A stretch of DNA of 64,000 nucleotides, from assembly GCA_007115705.1 (NCBI GenBank), contig QXEO01000152.1, forward strand, positions 4,147,118-4,211,117. Direction: 5' to 3'. Below, one piece after another: positions 9,767 through 21,401 of this stretch. The translations under genes were made by a program, and so were the position numbers. Every line of letters begins with the position of its first letter. Positions within the stretch are counted from its first letter, which is position 1. The notes under the pieces are model-generated. The model worked only from the letters and a program-made list of their open reading frames with translations, did no database searches and was not told where the DNA came from. Source of the stretch: Dactylis glomerata (lineage: Eukaryota; Streptophyta; Magnoliopsida; Poales; Poaceae).

Positions 9767-12700
9767 GAAAGCGAGCTCACCAGCTTCCTCCATGAGAATC
9801 GGGACATCTTTGCATGGTCTCCAAAGGACATGCCTGGTGTGCCGAGGGAGCTGGCTGAGCACGCACTTAACGTCCGGCCGGATGCCAAGCCGGTCAAGCA
9901 GCCGCTGCGGCGGTTTGCAGAAGAAAAGAGGAAAGCTATTGGCGAGGAGATTGCCAGGCTCCTTGCAGCCGGCTTTATCATGGAGGTGTTTTACCCTGAC
10001 TGTCTTGCGAACCCAGTCTTGGTTCTGAAGAAGAAAAACACTTGGCGAATGTGTATCGACTACACCAGCCTCAACAAGGCTTGCCCCAAGGATCCTTTCG
10101 TGCTGCCATGAATTGACCAGGTGATCGACTCCACAGCCGGTTGTGACCTGTTGTCTTTCCTGGACGCCTATTCAAGCTACCACCAGATCCCGCTCTTCCA
10201 GCCGGATCAGATCAAGACCTCCTTCATCACCCCATATGGAGCCTACTGCTATGTTACCATGCCGTTCGGCCTGAAGAATGCCAGAGCCACTTACCAGCGA
10301 ACCATGCAGCGATGTCTGCGGGAGCAGATTGGGAGGAACGTACACGCTTATGTGGACGACGTGGTGGTGAAGACCAAGCAGAGCGGCATGCTCCTGGACG
10401 ATCTCAAGGAGACCTTCACCAACCTGCGGCGCTATCGCATGAAGCTCAACCCTGAGAAGTGCACCTTTGGTGTGCCGGCTGGGCAGCTCCTAGGTTACAT
10501 CGTTTCCCAGCGAGGGATCGAGGCTAACCACTCGAAGATAAAAGCCATCGAGGCCCTAGAGAAGCCCACCCAGCTCAGAGATGTGCAGAAGTTTGCTGGT
10601 TGTTTGGCCTCGCTTAGCCGGTTCGTCAGCCGGCTCGGGGAGAAGGCCATGCCGCTGTACCAGCTGATGAAGAAGACGGACCACTTCATTTGGTCCCAGT
10701 GCGCTGACGACGCCTTCAACGACCTCAAGCGAGCCTTGTCTACCGCGCCAATCTTGGCAGCGCCGGCTCCGCGAGAGCCAATGCTGCTCTACATCGCAGC
10801 AACCCCACGCGTCATCAGCGTGGTGATCGTGGTGGAGCGTACCGAGGAAGGCAAAGAGCTGCCGGTTCAGCGCCCGGTGTACTACTTGAGTGAGGTGCTC
10901 ACTCTCTCCAAGCAGAACTACCCGCACTACCAGAAGGTCGCGTACGGCGTGTACATGGCGGCCAAGAAGCTGAAGCACTACTTCGAGGAGCACCCAATCA
11001 CGGTGGTAAGCACCACTCCGCTCTCGGAGATCATCGGGTGCAAGGACGCGTCGGGAAGAGTGGCCAAATGGGCAATCGAGCTTGCAGTTCATGCCATTCA
11101 GTACAAGCCCAGGACGACGATCAAATCGCAGGTCATAGCGGATTTCTTCGCTGACTGGGGAGAGCACCAGTACCTGCCGCCGGCTCTGGACTCCACCCAC
11201 TGGCGCATGCACTTCGATGGCTCCAAGCTGCTCGGGGGCTTGGGAGCCGGCGTCGTTCTCACCTATCCCAAGGGAGACAGGCTGCAGTACGTGCTGCAGA
11301 TGCACTTCCGTGCGTCGAACAACGTCGCTGAGTACGAAGCCCTGGTACATGGGCTCAAGATGGCCAAGCAGATCGGCATCAGGAGGATCCTCTGTTTCGG
11401 AGACTCCGACCTAGTGACGCATCAGGTCTCAGGAGACTGGGACGCTAAGGACGCCAACATGGCCTCCTATCGCTTCTACGTGCAGCAGCTCAGCGGATTC
11501 TTCGAGGGCTGCGAGTTCCACCATGTCCCCAGAGCAAACAACGAGGAAGCAGACCGGCTGTCCAAAATCGGCTCCACCAAGCAGGATATCCCAGCCGGGG
11601 TGTCCCTGGAGATCATCCACAAGCCGTCTATCAAACCTTCGTCGGAGTCCATATCCATCTACGTGCCTAGAGACCCAGCCCCGGCTCAGGTACCGCCACC
11701 GGTCCCGGGGGCTGCCGTCTCGTGGCTGAAGGAGGCAGCTGGCCAGCCCAGCGCGGCCGGCTCTACGAAGGACAAGGGGACTGCCGGCTCCATGCCCGCT
11801 CCCCCAGCCGGACAATCAGATGAAGCCGGCACGACGACGGACCCGGGGGCTGCAGATCCTCTGGTCGCCAGTGTCTTCCACATACGGGAGATACCTTCCT
11901 GGGCGGAGCCATTCTCCAACTACCTCATCACTAGGGACTTGCCGCAAGACGAAGCGGAAGCTAGGCGACTTCAACGTCGAGCTGGGGCGTACACAATCAT
12001 CAACAGCGAGCTGTACAAGCGCAGCATGTCAGGCATCTTCCAGAAGTGCATCGAGCCGGAAGAAGGGATAGAGCTGCTAAGAGAGATACACCAAGGGCAG
12101 TGCGGGCATCACGTATCTTCCAGAGCCTTGCTGGCTAAAGCCTTCCGCCATGGCTTCTACTGGCCAACGGCCAAGCAGAATGCAGAGCAGCTGGTGAAGC
12201 AGTGCAACGGCTGCCAACGCTTCTCCAAGCACAAAAACACTCCAGCAGCAGCCCTCAAGACCATCCCGCTCACCTGGCCGTTCGCTGTCTGGGGCCTGGA
12301 CATGGTAGGACCATTCAAGACTGCACCCGGGGGCTTGACGCATCTGCTGGTCGCTGTGGACAAGTTCACCAAGTGGATCGAAGCCAAGCCGATTAAGAAA
12401 CTCGACGGCTCGTCTACAATCAAGTTCTTCAACGAGATCATCACAAGATACGGAGTTCCCCACAGCATCATCACCGACAATGGGACAAACTTTGCGAAGG
12501 GAGTCTTTGCTGATTACTGTGGCCAGAAAGGCATCCGGCTGGACTTAGCGTCAGTGGCGCACCCTCAGTCAAATGGGCAAGTGGAGAAGGCGAATGGGCT
12601 GATCCTGGCTGGCATCAAACCAAGACTGGTCGAGCCTCTCGAGCGCTCAGCCGGCTGTTGGGTCGAGGAGCTACCCTCAGTGCTCTGGAGCCTGCGCACC

Positions 12701-13165
12701 ACTCCAAATCGCTATGTCGGCTTCACACCTTTCTTCCTAGTCTATGGAGCAGAGGCGGTGTTGCCCACGGACATTGAGTTCGACGCGCCCAGAATTGTCC
12801 AGTACATCGAGAAGCAAGCAAAAGAAGCTCGCGAATATCGCGTCGACCTCCTCGAGGAGGCACGAGAGCAGGCTCTGGCCAGATCAGCTCTCTACCAGCA
12901 GCAGCTGCGACGATACCACAGCCGGAAAATTCGCCCGCTCGCGTTTCGCGAGGGAGATGTCGTACTCCGGCTGGTCCAAAGCACTAAGGGCATGCACAAG
13001 CTGTCTCCTCCCTGGGAGGGACCATTCATTGTCATCCGGGTGCTGGGCAATGGGGCCTATTACCTCATCGACGCACAAGAGCCCAGAAAGAACAAGGCAG
13101 ATAACTCTGACAAGGAGACCGAGCGTCCCTGGAATGTCAGTCTCCTAAGACCTTTCTTCTGCTAA
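9767..13165 (+). pseudogene. G2 pol: RT, RNase H, archaeal RNase H, integrase
   Basis: The open frame is broken only by TGA at 10109-10111, in FVLP/IDQVIDS where CGA (Arg) is expected, so a single C-to-T change. RT has the YVDDVV catalytic box (about 10349-10366). The first RNase H (10690-11170) lacks the usual aspartate (LLYIAATPRV). The second, archaeal-type RNase H has HFDGSK, EYEALVHG, FGDSDLV and NEEADRLS (11210-11570) and looks intact. Integrase has GHHVSSR...CNGCQRF, GLDMVG (about 12300), TDNGTNF (about 12475) and QVEKANG (about 12580), giving a full DDE triad. The C-terminus ends SLLRPFFC. The usual RT-RH-INT order supports Gypsy. Confidence 0.93.
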
Positions 13166-14602
13166 GGCAAAAGCTTGTACCCCGAAAAATATGTCAATGA
13201 ATAAAGGAAAACGGAGCGGCTAGTTACGACCGGCTCCGAGGAAAACACTTTGTGTATGTTTTGCTTCCTGCGTTATTCACTTGACCGGCAGCCGGCTCCG
13301 GGCACCGAGCCACAGCCGGCAGCCCCGAGAAAGATCGATCTCTCGCCAGCCGGATGAGTACTACATATGACAAAGGTCTCGAGCCCAACCTCCACCTTCC
13401 GGCTCCGCGCAGCCGGACGGATAGGAGCCGGCAGGCCACATACGGAGGAAAGCCGCAGAGCAGAACCGCAAACAATAGAAAAATCGCTCAACCAGGCGTT
13501 AAGGGCAGTGCCTATTAACTAAGCGTTGGCTAGCACGAGTCGGGAGCCCGATAGACCGAAGTACTACTTCTCACTCCGCGGCACGCTCCCACCCTAGGCC
13601 GGCATTTGGCTGCCGGCCCAAGGGAGACCAACCGGCACTAGGCTGCCGGTTGGGGGAAGAAGGGCCGAAGGGTGGGAAGATTAAGGAAAAAGTTGAGGGA
13701 ACCGGACAAAGGCAAAGCCAGCGAATGGTTGATAGTCACAGACTCTCGACGTTTGGGCTGAGAAGCCACGCCTAAGAGGTTCGAAGCTAGAGCTGCCTCG
13801 CTTGGCGTTGGCGTCGTACGCGAAAAGTTAGTTTCGAGCTAGCTGCCAATCCAGCCACCCCAAAACTCGGGGGCTAGGGGGAAAGGGAATTGGTCCTCAG
13901 AAGTGGACCGGCTCCAGTACCTCGCCGGCTGTCCGATCAGTTGGCGCTGCGACGCGGTCAGCTGACGAGCAACGAAATAGAAACCTAACACGCGCAAAGC
14001 AACGGCTAGAGCCGGAAACCGGGAAATCTACTCCAACTACAGCAAGGAACGTGCGAAGGCCCAGGGAAGGAAACGTGCCGGCTCTGACCCTCGCCCAAGC
14101 CGGTACAAGACTCAGCCTCCGTTCCATCCGCGCTGGAGCCGGAGCTAATCCATCCTTCCCAGAGCCGGCCAGCAGAAGCACTGTTCCGTCCGTGCTGGAG
14201 CCGGAGCTAGTCCGCCCTTCCCGGAGCCGGCCAGTAGAAGCACCGCTCCTTTTGCGCTAAGGCCGGAAGATCTCGCCCGAGGCATCTGCGCAGGCCAGTG
14301 ACCATCGCGGCCCCTATCTACGGATTCGCGTGTCAACAATCCCATCCAAGGAAAGATCCTAGCCGGAGAATCATCTCGGTGCTACGGCACAAGCAGAAGA
14401 TAGTCTCGCGCAAGAGCATTCACATAGCAAACGAAGAAGAGCACGCAAAGATTTGCACAAAATTAAAAGAGTTCTTAGGCGAACGGTTACATAATAAGGG
14501 CCACGCTAAGGGCCGAAGCAGCAAAAGGATTTCCCCTTCCTACCCCTAGACTCATGTTGACAATGCTGCTGTCAAGGAAGGGGCTTCGAGGGCGCTCGCC
14601 AA
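13166..14602. other. G2 non-coding region rich in GCCGGCT
   Basis: No supported gene. It is saturated with CCGGC-containing strings and holds a 62-bp tandem duplication (14132-14255). It separates pol from the antisense gene. Confidence 0.6.
14132..14255. repeat. 62-bp tandem duplication in G2
   Basis: Two adjacent copies starting GCTGGAGCCGGAGCTA at 14132 and 14194, differing at a few positions. Confidence 0.75.
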
Positions 14603-15535
14603 TCATGGCCAGGGGAAGTAGGCGCGGGCGCAGCCGGAGCCATCGATGACGCGGACGCAGAGGATGGGCGACCCGGCGCGGTGGGTCAGGATGAGGGACC
14701 ATCCCCGCTCCAAGCCATAGTCGGTGAAGAACCGCTCCCACCCCCCGGTGAGGTAGCTCTTCCCCTCCTCGTCGTGGAGGACCTCGACGTCGTACAGCGG
14801 CTGTCCGCCGCTGCCATCCTCGATCATGAAGCTTGTTGGGGGATTCTTCCCCATTGTGCCAATGAAGATGGCCGGGAGCGGAAGGCGCTCCCTACTTCCG
14901 GCCAGTAGCGGCACCACGGCGGTGGCGAACCCGTGCTTCGGGATGTAGGCGAGCCGCTGCCTGGTCGGCGGACGCGGCGGCGGCGCTCGTGCCTTCTTCG
15001 CGGCCGCGCGGGAGGAGTCGCCGACGCTCAGACCGGCGAGGCCCGGAGGGGCGGCCCCGAATGCCATAGCGGCACCGACGAGGGCTGCCGCCGCTTCCAG
15101 GGGCGTCCCGGTGAGACCGGCGACGGAGGTCGCGGCCGCGGGAACTATGGCGCCGCCGGCGGCCGCAGCCACGGTCCCGCCAGGGGCCGCGACGATGGTG
15201 GAGGAACGGCCGGTCCCGAAGGGCCCGGTGGCGGGCGCGGTGGCGGCCGCGGCCGCGAGCGCAGCCAGAGTTTTCTTGTTGCAGCTGGCCTGTGGGCGAC
15301 CGCATTTCCGAGGCATCGGCGGCGTCGCCGCCAGGCCTCTGAGTGGGCGACCGCGCTCGTGCTCGCCCGGCCCGTCGCCGGCTCCGGCCCCGGCCCCGCT
15401 GGTTGTCCCGAGTGATGACATCAAGGTCAAAGCGGGAGAAGCGGAGGCGACAGTTTGTTGGGGGAGAAGGAATGGAGGCCCTCGGGAGTGAAGAAAACCC
15501 TCGAGAGCTCCAAGATTTAAGGGCTGGCAGGGCAC
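14603..15535 (-). CDS. G2 antisense gene: AT-hook-like and B3-like protein
   Basis: Open for 310 codons on the strand opposite to pol, just before the 3' LTR. A likely true start is the internal ATG at 15421 (MSSLGTTSGA, 272 aa), because a TTAAAT TATA-like box lies at about 15516-15524. From the N-terminus: Gly/Ala-rich, then KCGRPQASCNKK resembling the G1 AT-hook region, a long Ala-rich linker, then a B3-like domain (LPLPAIFIGTM, VEVLHDEEGKSYLTGGW, RGWSLIL, VRVIDGSG). It is intact, with strong GC content. Additional antisense ORFs are known in Tat-lineage elements such as maize Grande; the B3 assignment is mine by pattern. Function unknown. Confidence 0.65.
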   Translation of the reverse strand: MPCQPLNLGALEGFLHSRGPPFLLPQQTVASASPALTLMSSLGTTSGAGAGAGDGPGEHERGRPLRGLAATPPMPRKCGRPQASCNKKTLAALAAAAATAPATGPFGTGRSSTIVAAPGGTVAAAAGGAIVPAAATSVAGLTGTPLEAAAALVGAAMAFGAAPPGLAGLSVGDSSRAAAKKARAPPPRPPTRQRLAYIPKHGFATAVVPLLAGSRERLPLPAIFIGTMGKNPPTSFMIEDGSGGQPLYDVEVLHDEEGKSYLTGGWERFFTDYGLERGWSLILTHRAGSPILCVRVIDGSGCARAYFPWP

Positions 15536-15970
15536 GAAAAGCCGAGCCGGTTTAATGCGATTTAATCACATGCGTGGCGTTTCGATGGGACGCGACGCTA
15601 ACGCCAGCCCAGCTTCGTTACGTGACGTCTGCCGGAATCATTGTGGTGGCCGAAGGGTCAAAATGACAAGACTGGCCACTGGCACGCTGCGCCGGCCGCC
15701 GCGTGGGAACGAGACTCGAAGCGGTGCAAGTTCCCAGGAGGCAGCACGCCGGCTCACGGCTCACCGGCTCGTGGCCGCCAACCGGGTCGCATCTTAGAAC
15801 CCGCTCGTCTCGAGACGGCCGGGGTAACTCCGCAAGACCCAGCCTTGATGACCAGAGTGACCAAGCCTCCAGACCCGGTGGAGAATCCTGGGACTTCGAC
15901 GAGAGCGAGCAAGACTTCGGCGAGAAGAGGAACCCGCCAAAGCCCCATGCTAGCCCATGAGACTTCGCCA
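15536..15970. other. G2 sequence between antisense gene and 3' LTR
   Basis: No gene seen. Likely upstream region of the antisense gene. Confidence 0.5.
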
Positions 15971-15973
15971 GTT

Positions 15974-15984
15974 TCGGGGGATAG
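15974..15984 (+). promoter_or_regulatory. G2 polypurine tract
   Basis: CGGGGGATAG directly before the 3' LTR; the matching position in G3 reads CGGGGACTAG. Confidence 0.65.
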
Positions 15985-16727
15985 TGTCGTGGGGATGACT
16001 TAGGGGGCGCACCACGGGCCAGGCAGTATGCCGGCCGGCGTCCCAGGAGTCCCCACGGCTTCAGTACGAGAAGACCGGCTCCGCCCGAAGGACCGGCTGC
16101 GCCAGCAGCCAGCTGGCGACTCCACCGAGGAGAACTGGAGCCGGGCGATGAAGACAAAGCTTCCCAATGGTTGTCTGGCCAAAAGTAGGTTGGCCCCGAC
16201 AAGAGCGGCAGGGGCGCAGGACGGGAGTGACGAGCGCCACGACCACGTCCAGCCAATGAGAGATCGAAGACCCTTCCCCACGACGGGATCCGAGGCAGAG
16301 GAGAAGGGATATGCCCTCCAGATGCCGGCCCAGGGGAAAGGCACTTTATAAAGTGCCTTTGCCAGAGCAGGGCCGGAGGATCACGCCAAGGACGCCGCCG
16401 CCGAGGAGCCGGCAGCCGGCCGAATCGCTACCTAAACCTGTAACTAGGCCCCCATCTATATAAGGGGGCCTAGACCCTTAGCGTAGGGGAGATCCGATCT
16501 TCTTCTTCCTCCTCTAGCCCGAACAGCTCGAGGAGCAATGTAATCGATACTATCCAATTAATACGAAGAAGGCAGGAAGTAGGGGTTTACCTCCAACCGG
16601 GAGGGCCCTGAACCTGGGTAAACCGAGGTGTCTCTGTTGGCACGATCCCGAGCCGGACCCATCGTCACCATCGTCGAGCCCCTCCGATAAGCCTCCCCAT
16701 GGCTACTGTCTCTAAATTCCCACGACA
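15985..16727 (+). repeat. G2 3' LTR (743 bp)
   Basis: Same length as the 5' LTR with about 18 substitutions and no indels; TATA box at 16457-16464. Confidence 0.93.
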
Positions 16728-16732
16728 CCATC
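16728..16732. repeat. Target-site duplication of G2, right copy (CCATC)
   Basis: Matches 7041-7045. Confidence 0.92.
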
Positions 16733-17754
16733 GGTCTCCATCACCGTCTCCGCCGTCTCCATCGACCTCACCGCCATCTCCATCAACCTTGTTGTCTCCT
16801 ATTATGAGGAGGGAGTAGTTCATCCCCGGGGCTGAGGGCTCTACCGGTAGCTATGTGGTTCACCTCTCTCTCCCATGATATGATCTTTATGTGATCGTGA
16901 GCTTTGTACCATGTTGAATAAGTAGATGTTACTCTTGTTCATTATGTGTACTCTAGTGTTTTATTAAAGTAATCTATTCCTCCTGCCATGGTGTAACGGT
17001 GACAGTGCGTGCATCATGGTGGTACTTGGTCTAGGCTACGATTGTGATCTTGTATGGATTATGAGAATAATTATCACTATGATAGTATTGAAGTGATCAA
17101 TTCCTCCTTTCATGGTGTAATGTTGACAGTGTGTGCACCGTGTTAGTACTTGGTCTAAGTTGCAATAATATCTATCTTGAGTTGTGATTTGATTTGGATA
17201 TCTCTATGAGTGATGTTTGTCAAGTACTTGATGAATTTTGAGGAGTGCTTCGTAGCCCTACGCAATGATTAGTGTTATTCAATAGGAGAGTAATTCAGAG
17301 TACTATAGTGAAGAGAAGTTATCTATTGGTTCAATTATGTTATATTTAATGGGAGTGTGTCCACTAGTGAAAGTATGATCCCTAGGCCTTGTTTCCAAGC
17401 TTTGCACACCGTTACTCGCTGTTTTGTTACTTGTTTGCTTGCTGCCATTTTTATTCCATATTGTATTTACTACTTATAATCATCACTACTACTTGTATTT
17501 CACTATCTCTTCGCCGAACTAGTGCACCTATACATCTGACAAGTGTATTGGGTGTGTTGGGGACACAAGAGACTTTCTGTATCATAATTGCAGGGTTGCT
17601 TGAGAGGGATAGCTTTGACCTCTTCCTCCCTGAGTTCGATAAACCTTGGGTGATCCACTTAAGGGAAACTTGCTGCTGCTCTACAAACCTCTGCACTTGG
17701 AGGCCCAACACTGTCTATAAGAACAGACACGTGCATAGACATCAAGCTATTTTC

Positions 17755-17770
17755 TGGCGCCGTTGCCTGG
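17755..17770 (+). promoter_or_regulatory. E3 primer binding site, tRNA-Asp type
   Basis: TGGCGCCGTTGCCTGG, 10 nt after the LTR, with one mismatch to the perfect site in E1. Confidence 0.75.
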
Positions 17771-17884
17771 TAGGTAAGGTAAAAGGTACTCGCATCCTCC
17801 TGTGTGAGTGCTGGGAGTTATTTCCTTTAGATTCTGCAATTACATCTTTTTGTTTCTTGTTTTTATTTTCACTAGTTAGGCTTA

Positions 17885-18856
17885 ATGGAAAACAAAGAGT
17901 TCTGTAGTCTTTTTCCTGAGTTTAGATATGAAGTGTTTGAAGAGAAAATTGAAAAACCTTTGGAGCTTAATTTGCATGCTAATAGTGTTGTTAGTATGAA
18001 TGCTTTGAACACCGTTATTGCTAATGCTATAGAAAATTCTAATCTTGGGGAAGCTGGTTTTGTTAAGCATGATATTTTTAGTTCCCCAGCTTTGGTGGAG
18101 AAAGTTTGCTCTGATGATATTTTATCTCCCCTATGTGATGTTCCTATGCCTGTTACCTATGTTAGTGATCATGATTGGGAAAAGCACTCTACTTTTGATA
18201 TTGAAAATCTTTTTGGTGCCGATTCTAAGGTTAATAATTGTTGTACCATTAGTACTATCCATGTTCCTTCTTATGATGATATGTTTGATGAGTATGCTTT
18301 GCGAAATAGTTGCTCTCTAGCTTGTGATGATACTAAACCTCTAGTTTATGATGGTTATGATGATGGGTATAATATTTTCAGTTCACCTACTTTTGAGGAG
18401 AAAATTAGTTATGATTACAATATGCCTCCTATTTTTGATGATTATGGTGATGAGAATAATTATTCTGTTGAATCTGCTCCTACTACTATTGTTCATGTGG
18501 GGAGTATTAGTTCTTTTATGCATGTGGCTCATGATAGGGATGTTTTATGTGATAGTTCTATTGTTAATTATATTCATGATGCTACTGAAAGTTATTATGA
18601 GAGAGGGAAACATGGTTTGATGGATCTCAACAATATTGAGTTTCCCCTCTTTATGTTGCAATTCTTGAAGTTGTACTTGTTTTGCCTTCCTATGCTTTTT
18701 GCTTTGCGCTTTCATGACTTGTCTCTTTACAAGACTATTTTTTATAGGAAGTGGTTTAGATTTAAATGTCTTTTTCATTTGCTTTTTGATGCTCTCTATT
18801 GCTTCAAGTTCCTATATGGCGCCTTTGCCTCAAGCTCTTATATGGCGCCCACATGA
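17885..18856 (+). CDS. E3 gag-derived ORF with central deletion
   Basis: 323 aa, starting MENKEFCSLF. Residues 1-86 match the E5 Gag N-terminus. A deletion of about 1.58 kb relative to E5 then joins CDV to PMPVTYV in frame, removing the Gag core and zinc knuckle. The rest (DWEKHSTFDIENLFG, PSYDDMFDEYA, ESYYERGKHGLMDLNN) matches E5 to the end. The C-terminal about 70 residues hold hydrophobic segments (FPLFMLQFLKLYLFCLPMLF) that could span membrane. The frame is intact. With neither capsid nor polymerase, a role is unclear. Confidence 0.65.
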   Translation: MENKEFCSLFPEFRYEVFEEKIEKPLELNLHANSVVSMNALNTVIANAIENSNLGEAGFVKHDIFSSPALVEKVCSDDILSPLCDVPMPVTYVSDHDWEKHSTFDIENLFGADSKVNNCCTISTIHVPSYDDMFDEYALRNSCSLACDDTKPLVYDGYDDGYNIFSSPTFEEKISYDYNMPPIFDDYGDENNYSVESAPTTIVHVGSISSFMHVAHDRDVLCDSSIVNYIHDATESYYERGKHGLMDLNNIEFPLFMLQFLKLYLFCLPMLFALRFHDLSLYKTIFYRKWFRFKCLFHLLFDALYCFKFLYGAFASSSYMAPT

Positions 18857-21401
18857 GCATCTTTGCAAATTACTGCGCCTAGCTCAAAGGCGTTAAAGAA
18901 AAGCACTCTTGGGAGATAACCCATTGTTTTATTTTCAGTAATTTTTCTTTTATTTGAGGCTTGTAAGTTATTACTACTGTAATAACCACTCCTTATCCTT
19001 TTTATTTCGTTGTTGTGCCAAGAGAAGCCTCTAATTTGAGTGAGGTAAGATTTGGGGATGTTGCTGTCCTGAAACAGTTTTCGGTGCTGCACCGTAAAAA
19101 TTCGTGAAAATTCTCTGTATATCTTATGGACCTGCTATTTCTTGTGCATATGCCCCAGGTTATATCCAAACTTTCATTAGTTGAACACTTTTTGATTTGA
19201 GCAACAGAAAACCCTCTAAAAATTCGACCTTTGTCAGCTGTTGTCTTTTGACAGATTTCTGCCAATATTTGTGTTTGCCGCTTTATCGCTTTCTTTTTTA
19301 GTTCTTTTGATCATGGAACTTTTGGGGAAGTTGCTACAGTATTATATGCTATATATGTGGTGGTTTTGTGTTGAAATCTTAACTGAAAAGGGTTGATTCA
19401 TTATTATGCTTATGCTAATGTTGCTAATAGAATTGTGTTTAGTTTTGTATGAAGGAAAGTTTTCAAGTGTAGGGATTGGTGAATGATGAGATGAGATGAA
19501 GAATGGACAAAAGCTCAAGCTTGGGGGTGCCCATGCAACCCCCAAGAAATATCCAAGAGGTACAAGCATCAAACCTTGGGGATGCCCCAAGGCACCCCCT
19601 TCTTCATCGGCAAAGATCAGGTCACCTTTCAAGACACTATATTTTTATTGCTTCATGCATTATGCATTTTTCTTGGAGCGTCACTTGTTTTTGTTTTAGT
19701 TTTATTTTGTTTTGTTTGCTGCAATAAATGGTTAGATCACATCATGTTTCTTTTGGATGAGATGAACTCGCTTTTCATTTGCCAAGAACACTCTAGTTTT
19801 CACTCTTATCGTTCAACGAGTGTTCTCTTTTTCTGCTACTGCGTTTAGCTTGCATTTTTCGCCTTGATTTTTGTTCAGATCTGGTTTTATCTTTGCATCA
19901 AGGTGTATTTGGACCTCTGGTATATGTTGGTTTTCCTCAAAAGAGTTTCCTCAAAAAGGTTTGAATGGTGTTGGAAAGAGAAAAAGTTTCATGCAAAAAA
20001 GTGGTACAAAAAGGAGCTTGTGTAGACTGCGGCCTAGGCTTTTGCATGTCGTGCTTGATGTCTTTTTGATAGTATGCTTAGTGGTTTTGCTGTAGCATGA
20101 CTTGTCTCAAATGACTGAGATTGCTTAATGAGCCTTTGAAAAAATCATGCGTTGTTTTTATCATTTGGAAGCATTATTTTGGTTTTCTCCTTGATGCTTT
20201 ATTTGGGTTGACTTGGCACATGCTTACACCATGTTGACTACAAAATAAGTCGCCTATAGCCTCTATGATCATTTGGTTTTTGACTTTTGATGCCATCTTA
20301 TGCTTCTTTTAATGATGCTTTGTCGCTTTGCATGATTATGGCCGTTATTGCTCTCTTAGTTGGTCGCTCCCAGTCTTTTGCTAGCCCTCATTTTGTACTG
20401 AGTATGAGCTCTACTCGTGCATCCAACTCCCAAAAACAAAGTTTGCCATTGTGTCCACTATAAATTCCAATGCATGGTATTTGTAAGCCATTCCAAGTAA
20501 ATTTTCATGTGCTACCTTTCAAAAACATTCAAAATACTTCTCGTTTTGTGACATTGTTTTCAGCTCATGGGGACGTAGTGGTCGGATTTGCTATCTTCCA
20601 TATTGCTTATTCCAAAAAGAAAAAAAAAGAGAAAAAGGAAAGAAAAAAGGCACTCCTCCATGGTATGTGAATGTTGGTGGGCACCCGATGGAATCGGTTA
20701 GCCATGGTTTGAGAAAGGAAAAAAGGTGGGGAGGAGTGCCAAGCTTTATAAAAGAGCACAAAAGTGCTAATCTCTCTCTCAAAAACTTGTTTAATTTTTG
20801 TATGGAAGATAGTAAGAACCCCATTGCCAGTCGTTGACAAAGACAACCACCTCTCAAAACCAATTTTTATCTCACTGCTTCCCTCTGCGAAGGGCCTTTC
20901 TTTTACTTTTATGTTGAGTCACCACCTTCTATCTTTATGCACCATTAAGAGAGCATAGTTGTCATTCTGAGTATAATGTGCATTGTCCCAAAGTTTTCAT
21001 TGATTGATTCATATTGTTGGTTTCACTTGTTCTCAAATTATTTGTATCTAGTCGCCCTCTTAAACTTGAAGGTGTCCTATGCATTTATGTTTTGCTCTCC
21101 ATGAAGGACAGGCTGAAAACCATTTGTATGTTTTTCCATATGATTTGAACACACGTTTGACTTTCATTGTTTCATTTTCATGATCTTTTGTTTGTGTTCA
21201 TTTTCATGTTTATAACATGGTTGCTAAGTTTCTATTATCAAGATTATGTCTTTCATGCCCATGTTTTAAGTTCTTTGATCTCAGCACTCAATGCTTTACC
21301 TATATGATCAAGATTGTGATGGTGCATGTCACTTCAAAAATTATTTCTTTTGTTATCACTTACCTACTCGAGGACGAGCAGGAGTTAAGCTTGGGGATGC
21401 T
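18857..21401. other. E3 internal non-coding region
   Basis: No supported gene. It contains AAGCTTGGGG-type motifs at about 19515 and 19572 like the true polypurine tract at 21388, and a purine-rich A/G run at 20613-20650. It is collinear with E5 30743-33672. Confidence 0.6.
21385..21401 (+). promoter_or_regulatory. E3 polypurine tract
   Basis: TTAAGCTTGGGGATGCT directly before the 3' LTR, matched by E5 at 30743-30759 on the minus strand. Confidence 0.65.

Larger units (their letters stand above)
7046..16727 (+). mobile_element. G2: nearly intact Tat-like Gypsy retrotransposon
   Basis: 9.7 kb with two 743-bp LTRs (TGTCGTGGGG...CCACGACA), a tRNA-Lys-type primer site, gag, protease, RT, two RNase H domains, integrase and an antisense gene. 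From 7760 to 13165 the sense strand keeps one frame, broken only by stop codons at 8903, 9764 and 10109. The LTRs differ at about 18 positions by my count, mostly C/T or G/A transitions. Gag lacks the capsid core, so this copy probably could not assemble particles alone. Confidence 0.93.
6518..17744 (+). repeat. E3 5' LTR, interrupted by G2
   Basis: Starts TGATACGTCT and ends AGACATCA. The LTR pieces are 6518-7045 and 16733-17744. After removing G2 and one CCATC copy it is 1540 bp. Confidence 0.9.

Noticed and set aside
18045..18620. Met/Leu/Ile-rich alternative-frame ORFs in E3
   Set aside because: They overlap the 323-aa ORF in another frame and have the biased composition of a shadow of an AT-rich gene.
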